This document shows, one piece after another, positions 8,376-19,445 of a stretch of 64,000 nucleotides of DNA. This DNA is from Millisia brevis NBRC 105863 (GTDB lineage Bacteria; Actinomycetota; Actinomycetes; Mycobacteriales; Mycobacteriaceae). The notes below the pieces were generated by a model. It saw only the letters and a list, made by a program, of their open reading frames with translations. It was not told the origin of the DNA and did not search any database. Position 1 is the stretch's first letter; every line of letters starts with the position of its first letter. Made by a program: the position numbers and the translations under genes. The stretch lies in the NCBI RefSeq assembly GCF_001552615.1, contig NZ_BCRN01000002.1:248001-312000 (forward strand), in the 5' to 3' direction.

Positions 8376-10850
8376 CTAGGCGGCCGAGGTCAGGCGGTAG
8401 ACGTCGTAGACACCCTCGACGTTGCGCACCACGTTGAGCAGGTGGCCCAGGTGCTTCGGGTCGCCCATCTCGAAGGTGAACCGGCTGACCGCCACCCGCT
8501 CCCCCGGCGAGGTGTTCACCGAGGCCGACAGGATGTTGACCTTCTCGTCCGCCAGCGCCTTGGTGACGTCGGACAGCAGCCGATGCCGATCGAGCGCCTC
8601 GATCTGAATCGACACCAGGAATACCGACGACGGGGTCGGCGCCCAGACCACCTCCACGAGGCGCTCGGACTGCTGGCGCAGGGAGCCGGCGTTGGTGCAG
8701 TCCGTGCGGTGCACGCTGACCCCGCCGCCTCGGGTGACGAAGCCCATGATCTCGTCGCCCGGCACCGGGGTGCAGCACTTCGCGAGCTTGATGACCAGGT
8801 TGTCGACGCCCGGCACCGACACCCCGACGTCGCCGGTCGTCGGCGCCCGGGTGGGCAGGGCGGACGGCCGGATCGTCTCGGCGAGCTCCTCCTCGACGTC
8901 GCTGACGCCACCGAGCTGCGCGACGAGGGTGTTGACCACCTGCTTGGCCGACACCTGGGATTCGCCGACGGCCGCGTAGAGCGCCGATACGTCGCGGTAG
9001 CCCAGTTCGGCGGCCAGCGCGGACATCGAGTCGGCGCCGAGCAGCCGCTGCAGCGGCAGCCCGCTGCGCCGCACCTCACGGGCGATCAGATCCTTGCCGG
9101 ATTCGATCGCCTCCTCGCGACGCTCCTTCGCGAACCACTGGCGGATCTTGGTCTTCGCCCGCGGCGACACCACGAAGCTCGCCCAATCGCGGCTCGGCCC
9201 GGCATTCGGCGACTTCGAGGTGAAGACCTCGACGACGTCACCGTTCTCCAGGCGCCGTTCCAGGGCGACCAGCCGGCCGTTGACCTTGGCACCGATGCAC
9301 TTGTTGCCGACCTCGGTGTGCACCTCGTAGGCGAAGTCGACCGGGGTGGAACCGCTGGGCAGCGTCTTGACGTCGCCCTTCGGGGTGAAGACGAAGATCT
9401 CCTTGACCGACAGGTCGTAACGCAGGGACTCGAGGAATTCGCTCGGGTCCGCGGCCTCGCGCTGCCAGTCGAGCAGCTGCCGCATCCACGCCATGTCGTC
9501 GAGTTCGTTGGCGTCGCCCTGGTGACGGCCCTTCGTCTCCTTGTACCGCCAATGCGCGGCGATACCGAACTCGGCCGTCCGGTGCATCTCGTAGGTGCGG
9601 ATCTGCACCTCGAGCGGCTTGCCCTCGGGACCGATCAGGGTGGTGTGCAGCGACTGGTAGACCCCGTAGCGCGGCTGGGCGATGTAGTCCTTGAACCGCC
9701 CCGCCATCGGCTGCCAGATCGAATGCACGACGCCGACCGCCGCGTAGCAGTCGCGCACGTCCTGGCAGAGCACCCGGATGCCGACCAGGTCGTGGATCTC
9801 GTCGAAGTCGCGGCCCTTGACGATCATCTTCTGGTAGATCGACCAGTAGTGCTTCGGCCGCCCCTCGACGACCGCGTCGATCTTCGCGTCGGTGAGCTGC
9901 TTGCCGATATCGGCGCGCACCCGGGCGAGGTAGGTATCGCGCGACGGCGCCCGGTCGGCGACCAGCCGGACGATCTCCTCGTACTTCTTCGGGTGCAGGA
10001 TCGCGAACGCGAGATCCTCGAGCTCCCACTTGACCGAGGCCATGCCCAGGCGATGCGCCAGCGGCGCGATCACCTCGATCGTTTCCTTCGCCTTCTTCGC
10101 CTGCTTCTCCGGCGGCAGGAAGCGCATGGTGCGCATATTGTGCAGCCGGTCGGCGACCTTGATGACCAGCACGCGCGGGTCGCGGGCCATCGCGATGATC
10201 ATCTTGCGGATCGTCTCGGCCTCCGCGGCGCTGCCGAGCACGACCTTGTCGAGCTTGGTGACGCCGTCGACCAGATGGGCGACCTCTTCACCGAAGTCGG
10301 CCTGCAGCTGCGCCAGCGAGTAGCCGGTGTCCTCGACGGTGTCGTGCAGCAGGGCGGCGACCAGCGTCGTGGTGTCCATGCCCAGCTCGGCCAGGATCGT
10401 GGCGACCGCGAGCGGGTGGGTGATGTACGGGTCACCCGACTTGCGGCGCTGGTTGGCGTGCCGCTGCTCGGCGACGTCGTAGGCGCGTTGGAGCAGCCCG
10501 AAGTCGGCCTTCGGGTAGCCCTCGCGGTGGACGGCGACCAGCGGTTCGAGAACGGGGCGGACCAGACTGTTGCGCGAGCCGGTGATCCGCCGGGCGAGGC
10601 GGGCCCGCACACGCCGGGATGTCGAGGTGGTCGCCGCGCCGGCGCGGGAGTTCCCGGCGTCGATCGGTTCGGTGGTCTGCAGCGCGGACAGGTCCATCGG
10701 CCGCGTGCTCGGTCCCTCGCGGCCGGCCTCGTCGACCTCGGCGATCACTCGCCGGACGCGCTGCGCCTGCGCCTGGTCCCTACTGTCCTCGACCGGGGGT
10801 GAACCCTCCTCGGCCGACAGGCCCGAGTCACGACTGATATGACGAGTCAC
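8376..10850 (-). CDS. rel: Bifunctional (p)ppGpp synthetase/hydrolase
   Basis: An 824-residue RelA/SpoT homologue, the main stringent-response enzyme. Order of domains: an HD hydrolase near residues 130-290 with [10 protein letters not shown] and DRLHNMRTM, so the hydrolase site is intact; a synthetase near 320-460 ([43 protein letters not shown]); a TGS domain ([24 protein letters not shown], shown here in two parts); a zinc-finger-like [18 protein letters not shown] segment; and a C-terminal ACT domain. GTG at 10850 has GAGGAGG eight bases upstream. M. tuberculosis has apt between this gene and the solute-binding lipoprotein gene; here only 164 bp without a coding region separates them. Confidence 0.96.
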   Translation of the reverse strand: MTRHISRDSGLSAEEGSPPVEDSRDQAQAQRVRRVIAEVDEAGREGPSTRPMDLSALQTTEPIDAGNSRAGAATTSTSRRVRARLARRITGSRNSLVRPVLEPLVAVHREGYPKADFGLLQRAYDVAEQRHANQRRKSGDPYITHPLAVATILAELGMDTTTLVAALLHDTVEDTGYSLAQLQADFGEEVAHLVDGVTKLDKVVLGSAAEAETIRKMIIAMARDPRVLVIKVADRLHNMRTMRFLPPEKQAKKAKETIEVIAPLAHRLGMASVKWELEDLAFAILHPKKYEEIVRLVADRAPSRDTYLARVRADIGKQLTDAKIDAVVEGRPKHYWSIYQKMIVKGRDFDEIHDLVGIRVLCQDVRDCYAAVGVVHSIWQPMAGRFKDYIAQPRYGVYQSLHTTLIGPEGKPLEVQIRTYEMHRTAEFGIAAHWRYKETKGRHQGDANELDDMAWMRQLLDWQREAADPSEFLESLRYDLSVKEIFVFTPKGDVKTLPSGSTPVDFAYEVHTEVGNKCIGAKVNGRLVALERRLENGDVVEVFTSKSPNAGPSRDWASFVVSPRAKTKIRQWFAKERREEAIESGKDLIAREVRRSGLPLQRLLGADSMSALAAELGYRDVSALYAAVGESQVSAKQVVNTLVAQLGGVSDVEEELAETIRPSALPTRAPTTGDVGVSVPGVDNLVIKLAKCCTPVPGDEIMGFVTRGGGVSVHRTDCTNAGSLRQQSERLVEVVWAPTPSSVFLVSIQIEALDRHRLLSDVTKALADEKVNILSASVNTSPGERVAVSRFTFEMGDPKHLGHLLNVVRNVEGVYDVYRLTSAA

Positions 10851-11014
10851 CCGGCATCCTCCTCAAGCGCGTCGTCCGATGGTGCCACACTACGGCGCCA
10901 TCGTGCAGCGGACGACGCCCCGATAGCGACCGGACGCCCGGAAACGATGGCATCCGTGCAACTTCGATGCGCGACCGCGGGACCGGCGATCCCCGACAAC
11001 AGGCGTCCCCGCTG

Positions 11015-12733
11015 TCAGTTCAACCGCCACCGGTCCATATTCCATCCTGCACCGATCCCGGCCGGATTGAACAGCACCCCCGACACGGCGTCCGCGACCT
11101 CTGTCGTGCGGACATCGGCGAACAGCGGCAGCGTCGGCATCTGATCCCAGAGGATCCGCTCGGCCTCGGTCCCGAGGTCGAGCTGCGCCTGATCGGAGTT
11201 GTTGACCCCGAGGATGTCGATAATCGTGCTGACCCGTTCGTTGGAGTAGCCACCCAGGTTGATGGACTCCCCGGTGCGCAGCGCGGCGCGGGCGCGATCC
11301 GGTTCGGCGCTGCCCGAGGCGCCCTGGTCGCCGCCGACGGCACCCAGGACGATGTCCGCCCGCGGCTCGACCGGAGCGACCGCGGCGAAGTCCGGGGCCG
11401 AGGCATCGACGATGGTGATGCCGGCCGGCGCGCAGGCGTCGGCGATCGCGGAAACCTCGTCGGCGCGGCGCTGGTCCGGGCCGAGGTAGCCGATGCGAAT
11501 CGTCGGGGCGGTGACGTTGGCGGAGGCCAGCGCCGCGATCGCCGCGTCGATATCCGGATCGGAATAGCGGTCGCCGACCGAGGCGGCGCCGACCGCGCTG
11601 TCCAGGACGGAACCGGGCGGCATCAACCGGGTGTCGACCGGGCCGCTGCCGAGCCCGACGGTCGGGGCCGGGTCGACGCGACCGAAGCGGCTGTAGAGGT
11701 CGGCGCGGGGCACGCAGAGCGCGACGGCCCGGCGCACCGCCGGGTTGGCCAGTACCCCTTCCTCGGTGAAGATCAATTGTTCGACCGCCAGCGACGGCTG
11801 CGTGGTCGCGGTGAAACCGGCGGCGGTGACCGGGCTGCCGGAGGCGTCGATGACCTGGACCGTGCCGGCGTCGACCTTGGGGGGCAGGTCGGTCCCGTGC
11901 GGCCAGATCACGATGCGCGGAACCTCCGGCGGCAACCCCCACCACGCGGTGTTGGCGACGAGGACCAGGCCGTCCTGCTCGGTATAGGACTCGATGCGGT
12001 ACGGACCCGAGGACGGGAATCGGTTGGGGTCGACCTGGCCGGGGATCAGGGTCCAGCCGGTATTCCAGAACTCCGCCAACGGTCGCAGCACCGCCGGATC
12101 GGCGCCGCGGATCGCGCCGACGACGTCGGTGACACCGGATTCGCGGCCCGCGACGTGCGCGGGCATGATGTCGCCGGCACCGAAGAGCTGCCCCCAATTG
12201 CGGAAGCCGCGGTTGGTGTCGAAAACCGCGATCGCCTCCTTGGTGCCCGCCGCGCAGTCGAGGGTCTCGATGTCGGCGTACCCCGCAGTCGACGCCGGGG
12301 TGAACAGCGGCGCCTGCGGGTCGCGGATGCGGCCGCTGCGGGTCGCCCAGGTCAACAGCAGGTCGTCGCAGGTGATCGCGGTGCCGTCGGACCAGGTGGC
12401 GGCCGGATCGATCGTGTAGCGCACGGTCTGTTGGTCGCCCGGCAACAGTTCTGCGGTACCGAAGTCGGTGTCCGCGACGGCGGCGCCGCCGGGACCCGGA
12501 TAGGCGAATCCGGTCAGGGTGCGGGCGAAGGCCGCCGACGCCCCGGTCGCCGCGCCGGCGGCGCTACCCGCGTTGTAGGTGGTGACCGCGTTGTCGATGG
12601 CGTAGCCGATCGTCGGGGTCTCCTCGGCGGTCGAGCAACCCGCAGCGACCAGGGCGATCACCGCTACCGCAGTACCCCACCGGCGGCCGGTGAACCTCCG
12701 GCGCTTCGGCGTCGTTGCCGTCGGCAGGGTCAT
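11015..12733 (-). CDS. Family 5 extracellular solute-binding lipoprotein
   Basis: A 572-residue lipoprotein resembling the periplasmic peptide-binding components of ABC importers (SBP_bac_5 type). The N-terminus has a basic stretch (TPKRRRFTGRR), a hydrophobic core and the lipobox VAAGCS. The mature part shows YTIDPAATWSDGTAITCDDLLLTW split over two segments, which is the usual start of the oligopeptide-binding fold, and LCVPRADLYSRF. No permease or ATPase gene is adjacent. ATG at 12733 is chosen because it places the signal peptide at the N-terminus; it lies 13 bases after the secF stop. It is the positional counterpart of Rv2585c and likely part of the yajC-secD-secF transcript. Confidence 0.85.
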   Translation of the reverse strand: MTLPTATTPKRRRFTGRRWGTAVAVIALVAAGCSTAEETPTIGYAIDNAVTTYNAGSAAGAATGASAAFARTLTGFAYPGPGGAAVADTDFGTAELLPGDQQTVRYTIDPAATWSDGTAITCDDLLLTWATRSGRIRDPQAPLFTPASTAGYADIETLDCAAGTKEAIAVFDTNRGFRNWGQLFGAGDIMPAHVAGRESGVTDVVGAIRGADPAVLRPLAEFWNTGWTLIPGQVDPNRFPSSGPYRIESYTEQDGLVLVANTAWWGLPPEVPRIVIWPHGTDLPPKVDAGTVQVIDASGSPVTAAGFTATTQPSLAVEQLIFTEEGVLANPAVRRAVALCVPRADLYSRFGRVDPAPTVGLGSGPVDTRLMPPGSVLDSAVGAASVGDRYSDPDIDAAIAALASANVTAPTIRIGYLGPDQRRADEVSAIADACAPAGITIVDASAPDFAAVAPVEPRADIVLGAVGGDQGASGSAEPDRARAALRTGESINLGGYSNERVSTIIDILGVNNSDQAQLDLGTEAERILWDQMPTLPLFADVRTTEVADAVSGVLFNPAGIGAGWNMDRWRLN

Positions 12734-12746
12734 CGTCGAGGGGTCC

Positions 12747-14054
12747 TCACCGTTGGCGTCGGGCACGTTTTCCGGTCGGTCGAGCCCCGGCGCGGGGCGC
12801 ACTCGGGGTCGCCGTCGCCGCCGGCGAACCGGCCGATCGTGCCGTGGTGGGTCTGGAGGTCGCCGCGGCGGCCGATCCGTCGCCATTGCCGCGGGTGCGG
12901 CTCTCCCGGCCGATCACCGAGTCGCCGCGGGTGCCGTCGGCATCGGACTCGACCTCCGCGTCGGCCTCCTCGACCGCGACGCGGGCGCTGCGCCGTTCGG
13001 CCGCGCGAGCGCGCTTGGCGTGCACCTTGCGGGTGTGCTCGGCGATCGGGCCCCACCGTTCCTTGATGCTCACCAGCAGCGGCGTGGCGAAGAAGATCGA
13101 CGAGTAGGCGCCGACGAGGACACCGACGAGCTGGACGAGCGCGAGGTCCTCGAGGGTGCCGATACCGAGCATCCACACCGCGACCACCAGCAGCGCGATC
13201 ACGGGCAGCACGCCGATCACCGAGGTGCTGATCGATCGCATCAACGTCTCGTTGATCGCCAGGTTCGCCTGTTCGGCGTAGGTCCGTCTGTGCAGGTGGG
13301 TGACGCCGCGGGTGTTCTCCTCGACCTTGTCGAAGACGATCACCGAGTCGTACAACGAGAAGCCGAGGATCGTCAACAGACCGATCACGGTCGCGGGCGA
13401 GACCTCGAAACCGACGAGCGCGTAGATGCCGGCGGTGACGAACAGGTCGAACGCCAACGCGGTGAGCGCGGCGATCGCCATATCCCGCTCGTAGCGCAGC
13501 GTGATGTAGATCGACACGATCACCAGGAAGACCACCAGCGCGATCAGCGCCTGTCGGGTGATCTGACCACCCCAGGTCTCGCTGACCTCGGCGATGCCGA
13601 TCGCGTCCGGGGTGACCTCGCCGTTGGCGTTGGTCGGTTGGAACGCGGTGAACAGCGCGGTCCGCAACTGATCGATCTCGCCCTGGTCGAGCGTCTCCGA
13701 GCGGATCTGGATCGACTGGCCCGCGCCGGAGCCGACGGCCTGCACCGTCTCCGGGGCGTGTCCGAGCGTATCGCTGTAGACCTGCTCGACCTGCTCGGTG
13801 CTGATCCCCTGGCCGGGGATCTGGATGCGGGTGCCGCCCTCGAAATCGATGCCGAAGCTGAAGCCGCGGATCGCGATCGCCAGGAGCGCCACCAGCAGGA
13901 TGCCGCCGGTGATCAGGTACCACCGCCGCCGGTTGCCGATCACGTCGAGCGCGCCGGTACCGGTGTAGAGGCGGGTGAGGAAGCTGTGCTGCTTCTCGGT
14001 CTCGAGGCCGGGGTCGGCCGTCACGTCGACCGCCGGGTCCGTTGGGGTGCTCAT
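12747..14054 (-). CDS. secF: Protein-export membrane protein SecF
   Basis: A 435-residue RND-type subunit of the Sec translocon motor, which uses the proton gradient to complete export of preproteins. Six helices are visible: one near residue 45, then a periplasmic domain ([13 protein letters not shown]), then a block with [38 protein letters not shown] and [11 protein letters not shown]. The D-containing [17 protein letters not shown] segment is the SecF hallmark. The C-terminal 110 residues are a charged, low-complexity Arg/Ala/Glu-rich tail that is longer than in Escherichia coli. The ATG overlaps the secD stop by four bases. Confidence 0.96.
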   Translation of the reverse strand: MSTPTDPAVDVTADPGLETEKQHSFLTRLYTGTGALDVIGNRRRWYLITGGILLVALLAIAIRGFSFGIDFEGGTRIQIPGQGISTEQVEQVYSDTLGHAPETVQAVGSGAGQSIQIRSETLDQGEIDQLRTALFTAFQPTNANGEVTPDAIGIAEVSETWGGQITRQALIALVVFLVIVSIYITLRYERDMAIAALTALAFDLFVTAGIYALVGFEVSPATVIGLLTILGFSLYDSVIVFDKVEENTRGVTHLHRRTYAEQANLAINETLMRSISTSVIGVLPVIALLVVAVWMLGIGTLEDLALVQLVGVLVGAYSSIFFATPLLVSIKERWGPIAEHTRKVHAKRARAAERRSARVAVEEADAEVESDADGTRGDSVIGRESRTRGNGDGSAAAATSRPTTARSAGSPAATATPSAPRAGARPTGKRARRQR

Positions 14055-15943
14055 TCTCCAGCTCCGACCGTCGCGGCCTGCCGTTCGGCGGCCTGCTTGC
14101 GTTCGCGTGCAATGCGCATGACCGCGCCCTGTCCGTTGACCGACGGCTTGGCCCAGAACGCGGAGCGCGAGGCCAGGTCGACCAGCGGCCAGGTGACCAG
14201 GAAGACGACCACCACGTCGAGGATCGTGGTCAATCCGAGGGTGAAGGCGAAGCCGCGGACCTGGCCGATCGCCAGGAAGTACAGCACCGCCGCGGCGATG
14301 AAGCTGACCATGTTGCCGGACAGGATCGTGCGCCGGGCGCGCACCCAGCCGCGCGGTACCGCGGACCGGAAGCTGCGGCCCTCACGCAGTTCGTCCTTGA
14401 TCCGCTCGAAGAAGACGACGAAGGAGTCGGCGGTCATACCGATACCGATGACCAGACCGGCGATGCCGGCGAGGTCGAGGGTGTAGCCGATCCAGCGGCC
14501 GAGCAGTACCAGGATGCCGTAGACGGCCAGCCCGGACAGGATCAGCGACAGCGCGGTCAGCACGCCGAGCAGGCGGTAGTACACCAGGCAGTAGACCAGC
14601 ACCAGCAGCAGGCCGACCGCTCCGGCGATCAGGCCCGCGCGCAGGGCGGCCAGGCCCAGGGTCGCCGATACCGTCTCCGCCTCGGAGGAGGTGAACGACA
14701 GCGGCAGCGAGCCGTACTTGAGCGTCTGCGCGAGGTCGGACGCCTGGGTGGGGGTGAAGTTGCCGGTGATCGAGGTCGGGCTGCCGGCCGGGGTGACCCC
14801 TTCGATGACCGGGGCGCTGACGACCTTGGAGTCGAGGACGAAGGCCGCCTGGCTGCCGATGCTGGAGGCGGTGAACTGCGCCCAGGTGTTCGAAGCGTCG
14901 GAGTCGAAGGTCAACGACACCTCGTAGCGGGCCTGCTGGCTGTTGAAGCCGGAGGTGGCGTCGGAGATGTCCTGGCCGTCGATGATCGACGGTCCGAGCA
15001 GGTAGATATTGGTGCCGTCGGTGTCGCAGGCGACCAGCGGCAGGGTGGGATCGTCGTTGCCCTGCAGCGGGTCGGGCGCGCTGCAGTCCAGGCCCATCGC
15101 CGCGATCTGCTGGATCATCTGATCGCTGCTCTGCCGGAGCTGGCGGGCCGACTGGATCTCCTGGGCGGCGCGCTCGGCCTCGGTGAGCGGCCGGCCGTCC
15201 TGGCCGGTGCCGTCTGCGGTCGACCCGTCGGTCGGGGTGGCAGCGTCGGTCGGCGCGGCGTCGGTCGCGGCCGGGTCGGCGGGTGTGCCATCGGTCGGCG
15301 CGGGGGTCTCGGTGGTGTCGGGCTGGTCCTGCGCGGGGAACGGCCGGTTCTGCGGCGCCGGGGCGTCGGTGGCGGCGTTCGGGTCGACCGCGTTCGGGTC
15401 GGTCGCGTTGGGATCGACGGTCGCGTTCGGATCGACGGCGGCGTTCGGATCGACAGCCGCATTGGGGTCGACGGCCGCGTTCGGGTCGGTGGTCGCCGCG
15501 CCGAGCTGGTCGCGTCCGGCCGCGGGGATCGAGCCGAGGACCGGCCGGATGTACAGGCGGGCGGTCTGGCCGAGGGAGCGGGCCTGCGAGGAGTCGTCGC
15601 CGGGGACGGTGATGACGAGGTTGCTGCCGTCGATCACCACCTCGGAGCCGCTGACGCCCATAGCGTTGACGCGGGTCTCGATGATCTGCTGCGCCTGGGT
15701 GAGGCTCTCGCGGCTCGGTTCGTTGCCGTCCGGGGTGCGCGCGGTCAGCGTGACCCGGGTGCCGCCCTGCAGGTCGATACCCAGCTTCGGGGTGGCTTCG
15801 CGCGAACCGGTGAAGAACACCAGTCCGAAGATCACCACGAGCAGCAGGCCGAATGCGGTCAGGAGACGGAACGGATGCCGTTTGCCCTCGGCGGTTCGCC
15901 GTGGGCGCCCACCGCGGGGGCGCTGCTCAGTCGATGAGGCCAC
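14051..15943 (-). CDS. secD: Protein-export membrane protein SecD
   Basis: A 630-residue partner of SecF. The first helix is followed by [13 protein letters not shown], the P1 periplasmic domain, and the five-helix C-terminal block with [34 protein letters not shown] and [17 protein letters not shown]. Inserted in P1, near residues 150-260, is a low-complexity stretch with seven DPN units (DPNAAV and variants) and a Pro/Thr/Ala-rich tail. At DNA level this is an 18-bp tandem repeat around 15374-15495. GTG at 15943 has AGGAGA ten bases upstream and is preferred over the open frame to 16015. It is cotranscribed with secF. Confidence 0.95.
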   Translation of the reverse strand: MASSTEQRPRGGRPRRTAEGKRHPFRLLTAFGLLLVVIFGLVFFTGSREATPKLGIDLQGGTRVTLTARTPDGNEPSRESLTQAQQIIETRVNAMGVSGSEVVIDGSNLVITVPGDDSSQARSLGQTARLYIRPVLGSIPAAGRDQLGAATTDPNAAVDPNAAVDPNAAVDPNATVDPNATDPNAVDPNAATDAPAPQNRPFPAQDQPDTTETPAPTDGTPADPAATDAAPTDAATPTDGSTADGTGQDGRPLTEAERAAQEIQSARQLRQSSDQMIQQIAAMGLDCSAPDPLQGNDDPTLPLVACDTDGTNIYLLGPSIIDGQDISDATSGFNSQQARYEVSLTFDSDASNTWAQFTASSIGSQAAFVLDSKVVSAPVIEGVTPAGSPTSITGNFTPTQASDLAQTLKYGSLPLSFTSSEAETVSATLGLAALRAGLIAGAVGLLLVLVYCLVYYRLLGVLTALSLILSGLAVYGILVLLGRWIGYTLDLAGIAGLVIGIGMTADSFVVFFERIKDELREGRSFRSAVPRGWVRARRTILSGNMVSFIAAAVLYFLAIGQVRGFAFTLGLTTILDVVVVFLVTWPLVDLASRSAFWAKPSVNGQGAVMRIARERKQAAERQAATVGAGE

Positions 15944-16161
15944 GTTCGGTACGTCTCCTGATGTGATGTGAAGGATGCTTCGGTGGCGACGCTCCCGCAC
16001 GCGATGGCCTCGCATGCGGGCGTCGTCCGATCGGTTGTCTCCGCCGCCCGGCGTCCGCCGATCGGCCCGGCGAGAAACCGTACTCCGGGTCGACGTCGTA
16101 TCGGCCGGCGGTCCGGTCCACCGGCGATTCGCCGCGCCGCGGGTCGGACATTCGCGGCGTC

Positions 16162-16203
16162 GACCCGTGCGGGCGCTGAACTGACCCGTGCGGGCGCTGA
16201 ACT
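16162..16203. repeat. 21-bp direct repeat, two copies, in the yajC-secD gap
   Basis: Two abutting copies of GACCCGTGCGGGCGCTGAAC plus T (16162-16182 and 16183-16203). The whole gap 15944-16287 (344 bp) has no convincing coding region; apart from this repeat and the secD ribosome-binding site I see nothing in it. Confidence 0.85.
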
Positions 16204-16287
16204 ACCGGAGGGAAGGACAGTGGTTCGACCACCCGATCCCGACGCGCTCGGCCATCCGTGGAGGGCCTGCGCGCGCCGGGGTCGAGG

Positions 16288-16680
16288 TCAGTTGCCGGGA
16301 CGAGCCTCGTCGTCGCGGGCCTTGGTCAGCGACGGCGCCGGGGCGTCGTCGGCCGGAGTGACGACGACCTCGTCGACGGTCTCGTCGCCGTCGTATTCGT
16401 CGTCTTCGTCTTCATACTCGAAGGCGGACTCGGCGACCTTCTCGCGAATGGCCATCCGCGTCCAGCGGGTGATCACATCGGGGGCGATCTCGAGGTAGAC
16501 GGTCTCGTCGTCCAGTTCGTCGATGGTGCCGTGCAGGCCGGAGAAGGTCACGACGGTATCGCCGATCTCCAAGCTGCCCTGCAGTTCGGACTGTCGTGCC
16601 AGCTCCCGCTTCTGGCGGCGGAACCCGAGAAAGACGGGTAGAAACATCACCGCGAACAGCAGCAGGAGCAGGAATGCCAT
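16288..16680 (-). CDS. yajC: Preprotein translocase subunit YajC
   Basis: A 130-residue protein with one N-terminal transmembrane helix (LLLLLFAVMFLPVFLGF), then the conserved core RRQKRELARQ, GDTVVTFSGLHGTI and YLEIAPDVITRWTRMAI. It associates with SecDF in the Sec holotranslocon. The last 45 residues are very acidic (EYEDEDDEYDGDE), longer than in E. coli YajC. It lies 344 bp upstream of secD on the same strand, matching Rv2588c. The gap of 294 bp to ruvB (16681-16974) holds no gene or RNA that I can see. Confidence 0.93.
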   Translation of the reverse strand: MAFLLLLLFAVMFLPVFLGFRRQKRELARQSELQGSLEIGDTVVTFSGLHGTIDELDDETVYLEIAPDVITRWTRMAIREKVAESAFEYEDEDDEYDGDETVDEVVVTPADDAPAPSLTKARDDEARPGN

Positions 16681-16974
16681 ATCCAGGGCGGGCCTCGCTT
16701 TCGACGGGGCTTCACGCGACCCGAAACCGATTGGTCGGGTCCGCGGGCGAAGCCATCAGTTGTGCCATGGCGGGTCGACACCAGCGACCCGCGACCGTGA
16801 CCAGTGTGCCATCGTCGGGCGACATACCGGCAGCCGACCTCACCGGTGTCGAACCGGTGGATCGCCGGCGCCGGCCGCACGGCGATCAACCATTCGTCGG
16901 AGAGCGGTGCCGAGGAGATAGTTGTCACGGCGAGGCTGTGACGCGAATCGTCTGCCATCGCTCCGGCGAATCGA

Positions 16975-18075
16975 CTACTCGAACAATTCCGGTTGGTGGG
17001 TGCCGTCGCGGACGGTGATCGAACCGATCTGCAGGTCAGTGGGCGGCACGAGACCGAGGTGCTCCCAGGCTCCGGCGGTGGCGACCCGTCCGCGCGGGGT
17101 GCGCGAGACCAGTCCGGCGCGCACGAGGAAGGGCTCGCAGACCTCTTCGACGGTGGCCGGTTCCTCCCCGACGGCCACGGCGAGGGTCGACACGCCGACC
17201 GGTCCCCCACCGAAGCTGCGGATCAGCGCGCGCAGCACCGCGCGGTCGAGGCGGTCGAGGCCGAGGCGGTCGACGTCGTAGACCGTCAGCGCGGCGCGTG
17301 CGGCGTCGCGGGTCACCACCCCGTCGCCCTGGACCTCGGCGTAGTCGCGCACCCGGCGCAGCAGCCGGTTGGCGATGCGCGGCGTCCCGCGGGAGCGTCC
17401 GGCGATCTCCGCCGCACCCTCCGCGTCGATGGTGACCCCGAGGATCGCCGCCGACCGCAGCAGGATGCGCTCGAGGTCGTCCGGCTCGTAGAAGTCCATA
17501 TGTGCGGTGAAGCCGAAGCGGTCGCGCAGCGGCCCGGTGAGCGCGCCGGACCGGGTCGTGGCCCCGACCAGAGTGAACGGGGCGACCTCCAGCGGGATCG
17601 AGGTGGCGCCGGGGCCCTTGCCGACGATGATGTCGACCCGGAAGTCCTCCATCGCCAGATAGAGCATCTCCTCGGCGGGGCGGGCGATGCGGTGGATCTC
17701 ATCGATGAACAGCACATCGCCCTCGACGAGGTTGCTCAGCATCGCGGCGAGGTCTCCGGCCCGTTCGAGCGCCGGCCCGGAGGTGACGCGCAGCGCCGTG
17801 CCGAGTTCGGCGGCGATGATCATCGCCAGGCTGGTCTTGCCCAGGCCGGGCGGCCCGGACAGCAGGATGTGGTCGGGCGCACTGCCCCGCTGTTTGGCGC
17901 CGACCAGCACCAACCGCAGCTGTTCGCGCACCCGCGGTTGGCCGATGAAGTCGGTCAACGACTTCGGTCGCAACCCCGCCTCGATATCGCCGTCCTCCGG
18001 CACCCGAATCGGCACCATCGGCGCCTCGTCCTCCGAGGGGCCGGGATCGCGGAAGGTACCGGAATGGTCGCTCAT
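16975..18075 (-). CDS. ruvB: Holliday junction branch-migration ATPase RuvB
   Basis: A 366-residue AAA+ motor that drives branch migration with RuvA. Seen: Walker [12 protein letters not shown], Walker [10 protein letters not shown], sensor 1 LVGATTRSG, the arginine-finger region GPLRDRFGF and the winged-helix C-terminus ([20 protein letters not shown]). The [11 protein letters not shown] start of the AAA module is at about residue 42, after a short N-terminal extension. The ATG overlaps the ruvA stop by four bases, so ruvC, ruvA and ruvB form one unit. Confidence 0.97.
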   Translation of the reverse strand: MSDHSGTFRDPGPSEDEAPMVPIRVPEDGDIEAGLRPKSLTDFIGQPRVREQLRLVLVGAKQRGSAPDHILLSGPPGLGKTSLAMIIAAELGTALRVTSGPALERAGDLAAMLSNLVEGDVLFIDEIHRIARPAEEMLYLAMEDFRVDIIVGKGPGATSIPLEVAPFTLVGATTRSGALTGPLRDRFGFTAHMDFYEPDDLERILLRSAAILGVTIDAEGAAEIAGRSRGTPRIANRLLRRVRDYAEVQGDGVVTRDAARAALTVYDVDRLGLDRLDRAVLRALIRSFGGGPVGVSTLAVAVGEEPATVEEVCEPFLVRAGLVSRTPRGRVATAGAWEHLGLVPPTDLQIGSITVRDGTHQPELFE

Positions 18076-18671
18076 CGGGCCGCGCCCAGCTGGGTGAGGG
18101 AGGCGCGCAGGACGACGGCGGTCCCGGCACCGGGCTGCTCGGCGAGCACCGCGTCGACGGTCTGCTCCGCGGCGCGGGCGAGGAAGCCGAGCCCGACCAG
18201 GGCCTCGACCACCTGGTCGCGCACCGGTCCGCCGATCACACCGCCGGATTCACCGGCATCGGGGCCGGGAACGACGCCGACCTTGTCGCGCAGTTCCACC
18301 ACCAGCCGGTCGGCGACCCGCTTGCCGATGCCGGGCACCCGCACGAGCGTCTTGATATCGCCGGTCGACAGGGCGGTGCGCAACTGATCCGGTTCCAGGA
18401 CCGCGAGCGTCGCCATCGCCAGGCGCGGCCCGACGCCGGTGACGGTCTGCAATACCCCGAACAGTTCGCGGGCCTGCGGGTCGGCGAAGCCGTACAGCGT
18501 CATCGAGTCCTCGCGCACGATCAGCGTGGTCTCGAGGCGCGCCGACTGGCCGCGCCGCAACCCGGCGAGCGTGGCGGGGGTGGTGTTGATGCGGTAGCCG
18601 AGCCCGCCGGCGTCGATGACGGCGTGGTCGAGTCCGATCTCGAGGACCTCACCGCGAATACACGAGATCAC
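18072..18671 (-). CDS. ruvA: Holliday junction DNA-binding protein RuvA
   Basis: A 199-residue protein that binds the four-way junction and loads RuvB. The N-terminal OB fold begins [13 protein letters not shown]; the tandem helix-hairpin-helix region shows [14 protein letters not shown] and [19 protein letters not shown]; domain III at the C-terminus contacts RuvB ([10 protein letters not shown]). GTG at 18671 overlaps the ruvC stop (GTGA) and gives the normal length; the open frame continues upstream but only as a shadow of ruvC. Confidence 0.96.
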   Translation of the reverse strand: MISCIRGEVLEIGLDHAVIDAGGLGYRINTTPATLAGLRRGQSARLETTLIVREDSMTLYGFADPQARELFGVLQTVTGVGPRLAMATLAVLEPDQLRTALSTGDIKTLVRVPGIGKRVADRLVVELRDKVGVVPGPDAGESGGVIGGPVRDQVVEALVGLGFLARAAEQTVDAVLAEQPGAGTAVVLRASLTQLGAAR

Positions 18672-19348
18672 GCGCCGCGCACCCCTTTGCTGGTCGGTGT
18701 CGCCGCGGCCCCGGTTCGAGCGGCCCGCTCGGCCTCGGTTCGAGCGGCCCGCTCGGCCTTGGTACGAGCGGTGCGCTCGGCGCGCAGCCGGGCCTGGAAG
18801 CGACGCTTCTGCTCCGCGGCGGTGGCCTCGGCGGCGGCGAGCCGGGCCATCATCGGCGCGCGCCAGCAGTGGCAGATCGCCAGGGCCAGCGCGTCGGCGG
18901 CGTCGGCCGGGCTCGGCTTGGCCTGCAGCGCCAGAATGCGGGTCACCATCTCGGTGACCTGCGCCTTGTCCGCGGAACCATTGCCGGTGACCGCGGCCTT
19001 GACCTCGGTCGGGGTATGGAAGGCGACGTCGATACCGCGACGCGCGGCCGCGAGCGCGATCACGCCGCCGGCCTGGGCGGTGCCCATGGCAGTGCTGACG
19101 TTGTGCTGGCTGAACACCCGCTCGATCGCCACCGCCTCCGGGTGGTGGGTGTCGAGCCAGTGGTCGACGGCGTCGGCGATGCGCAGCAGCCGCTCCCCCA
19201 ACGCCATCGACGCGTCGGTGCGCACCACATCGACGTCGAGCGCCGTCACCTTGCGGCCACCGGTCGACTCGACCACGCTCAGCCCGCACCGGGTCAGACC
19301 CGGATCGACACCCATCACCCGCACCGGCGCATCCCTCTCGCCCATCAC
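18668..19348 (-). CDS. ruvC: Holliday junction resolvase RuvC
   Basis: A 226-residue RNase-H-fold endonuclease that cuts junctions. The first catalytic Asp is in [16 protein letters not shown]; the second acidic residue is in [15 protein letters not shown] and the last pair in [14 protein letters not shown]. The core ends near residue 180. It is followed by a basic Ala/Arg/Glu tail made of an eight-residue unit (AERAARTE and variants), which at DNA level is a 24-bp tandem repeat near 18714-18785. This tail is longer than in most RuvC proteins, and its role is unknown. Confidence 0.95.
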   Translation of the reverse strand: MMGERDAPVRVMGVDPGLTRCGLSVVESTGGRKVTALDVDVVRTDASMALGERLLRIADAVDHWLDTHHPEAVAIERVFSQHNVSTAMGTAQAGGVIALAAARRGIDVAFHTPTEVKAAVTGNGSADKAQVTEMVTRILALQAKPSPADAADALALAICHCWRAPMMARLAAAEATAAEQKRRFQARLRAERTARTKAERAARTEAERAARTGAAATPTSKGVRGA

Positions 19349-19445
19349 TACGAACTGTTGTTCGAAGCATACGGCGCACGCGTCGACCCGCCCGGTAGGC
19401 GGGTGTCGGCGTGCCGCACCGGGCGCGGGCGAGCCGGCTACCGAC

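Noticed and set aside
16681-16974. A tRNA or small RNA gene between yajC and ruvB
   Set aside because: I could not find a T-loop sequence with a matching acceptor stem or any other recognisable RNA fold.
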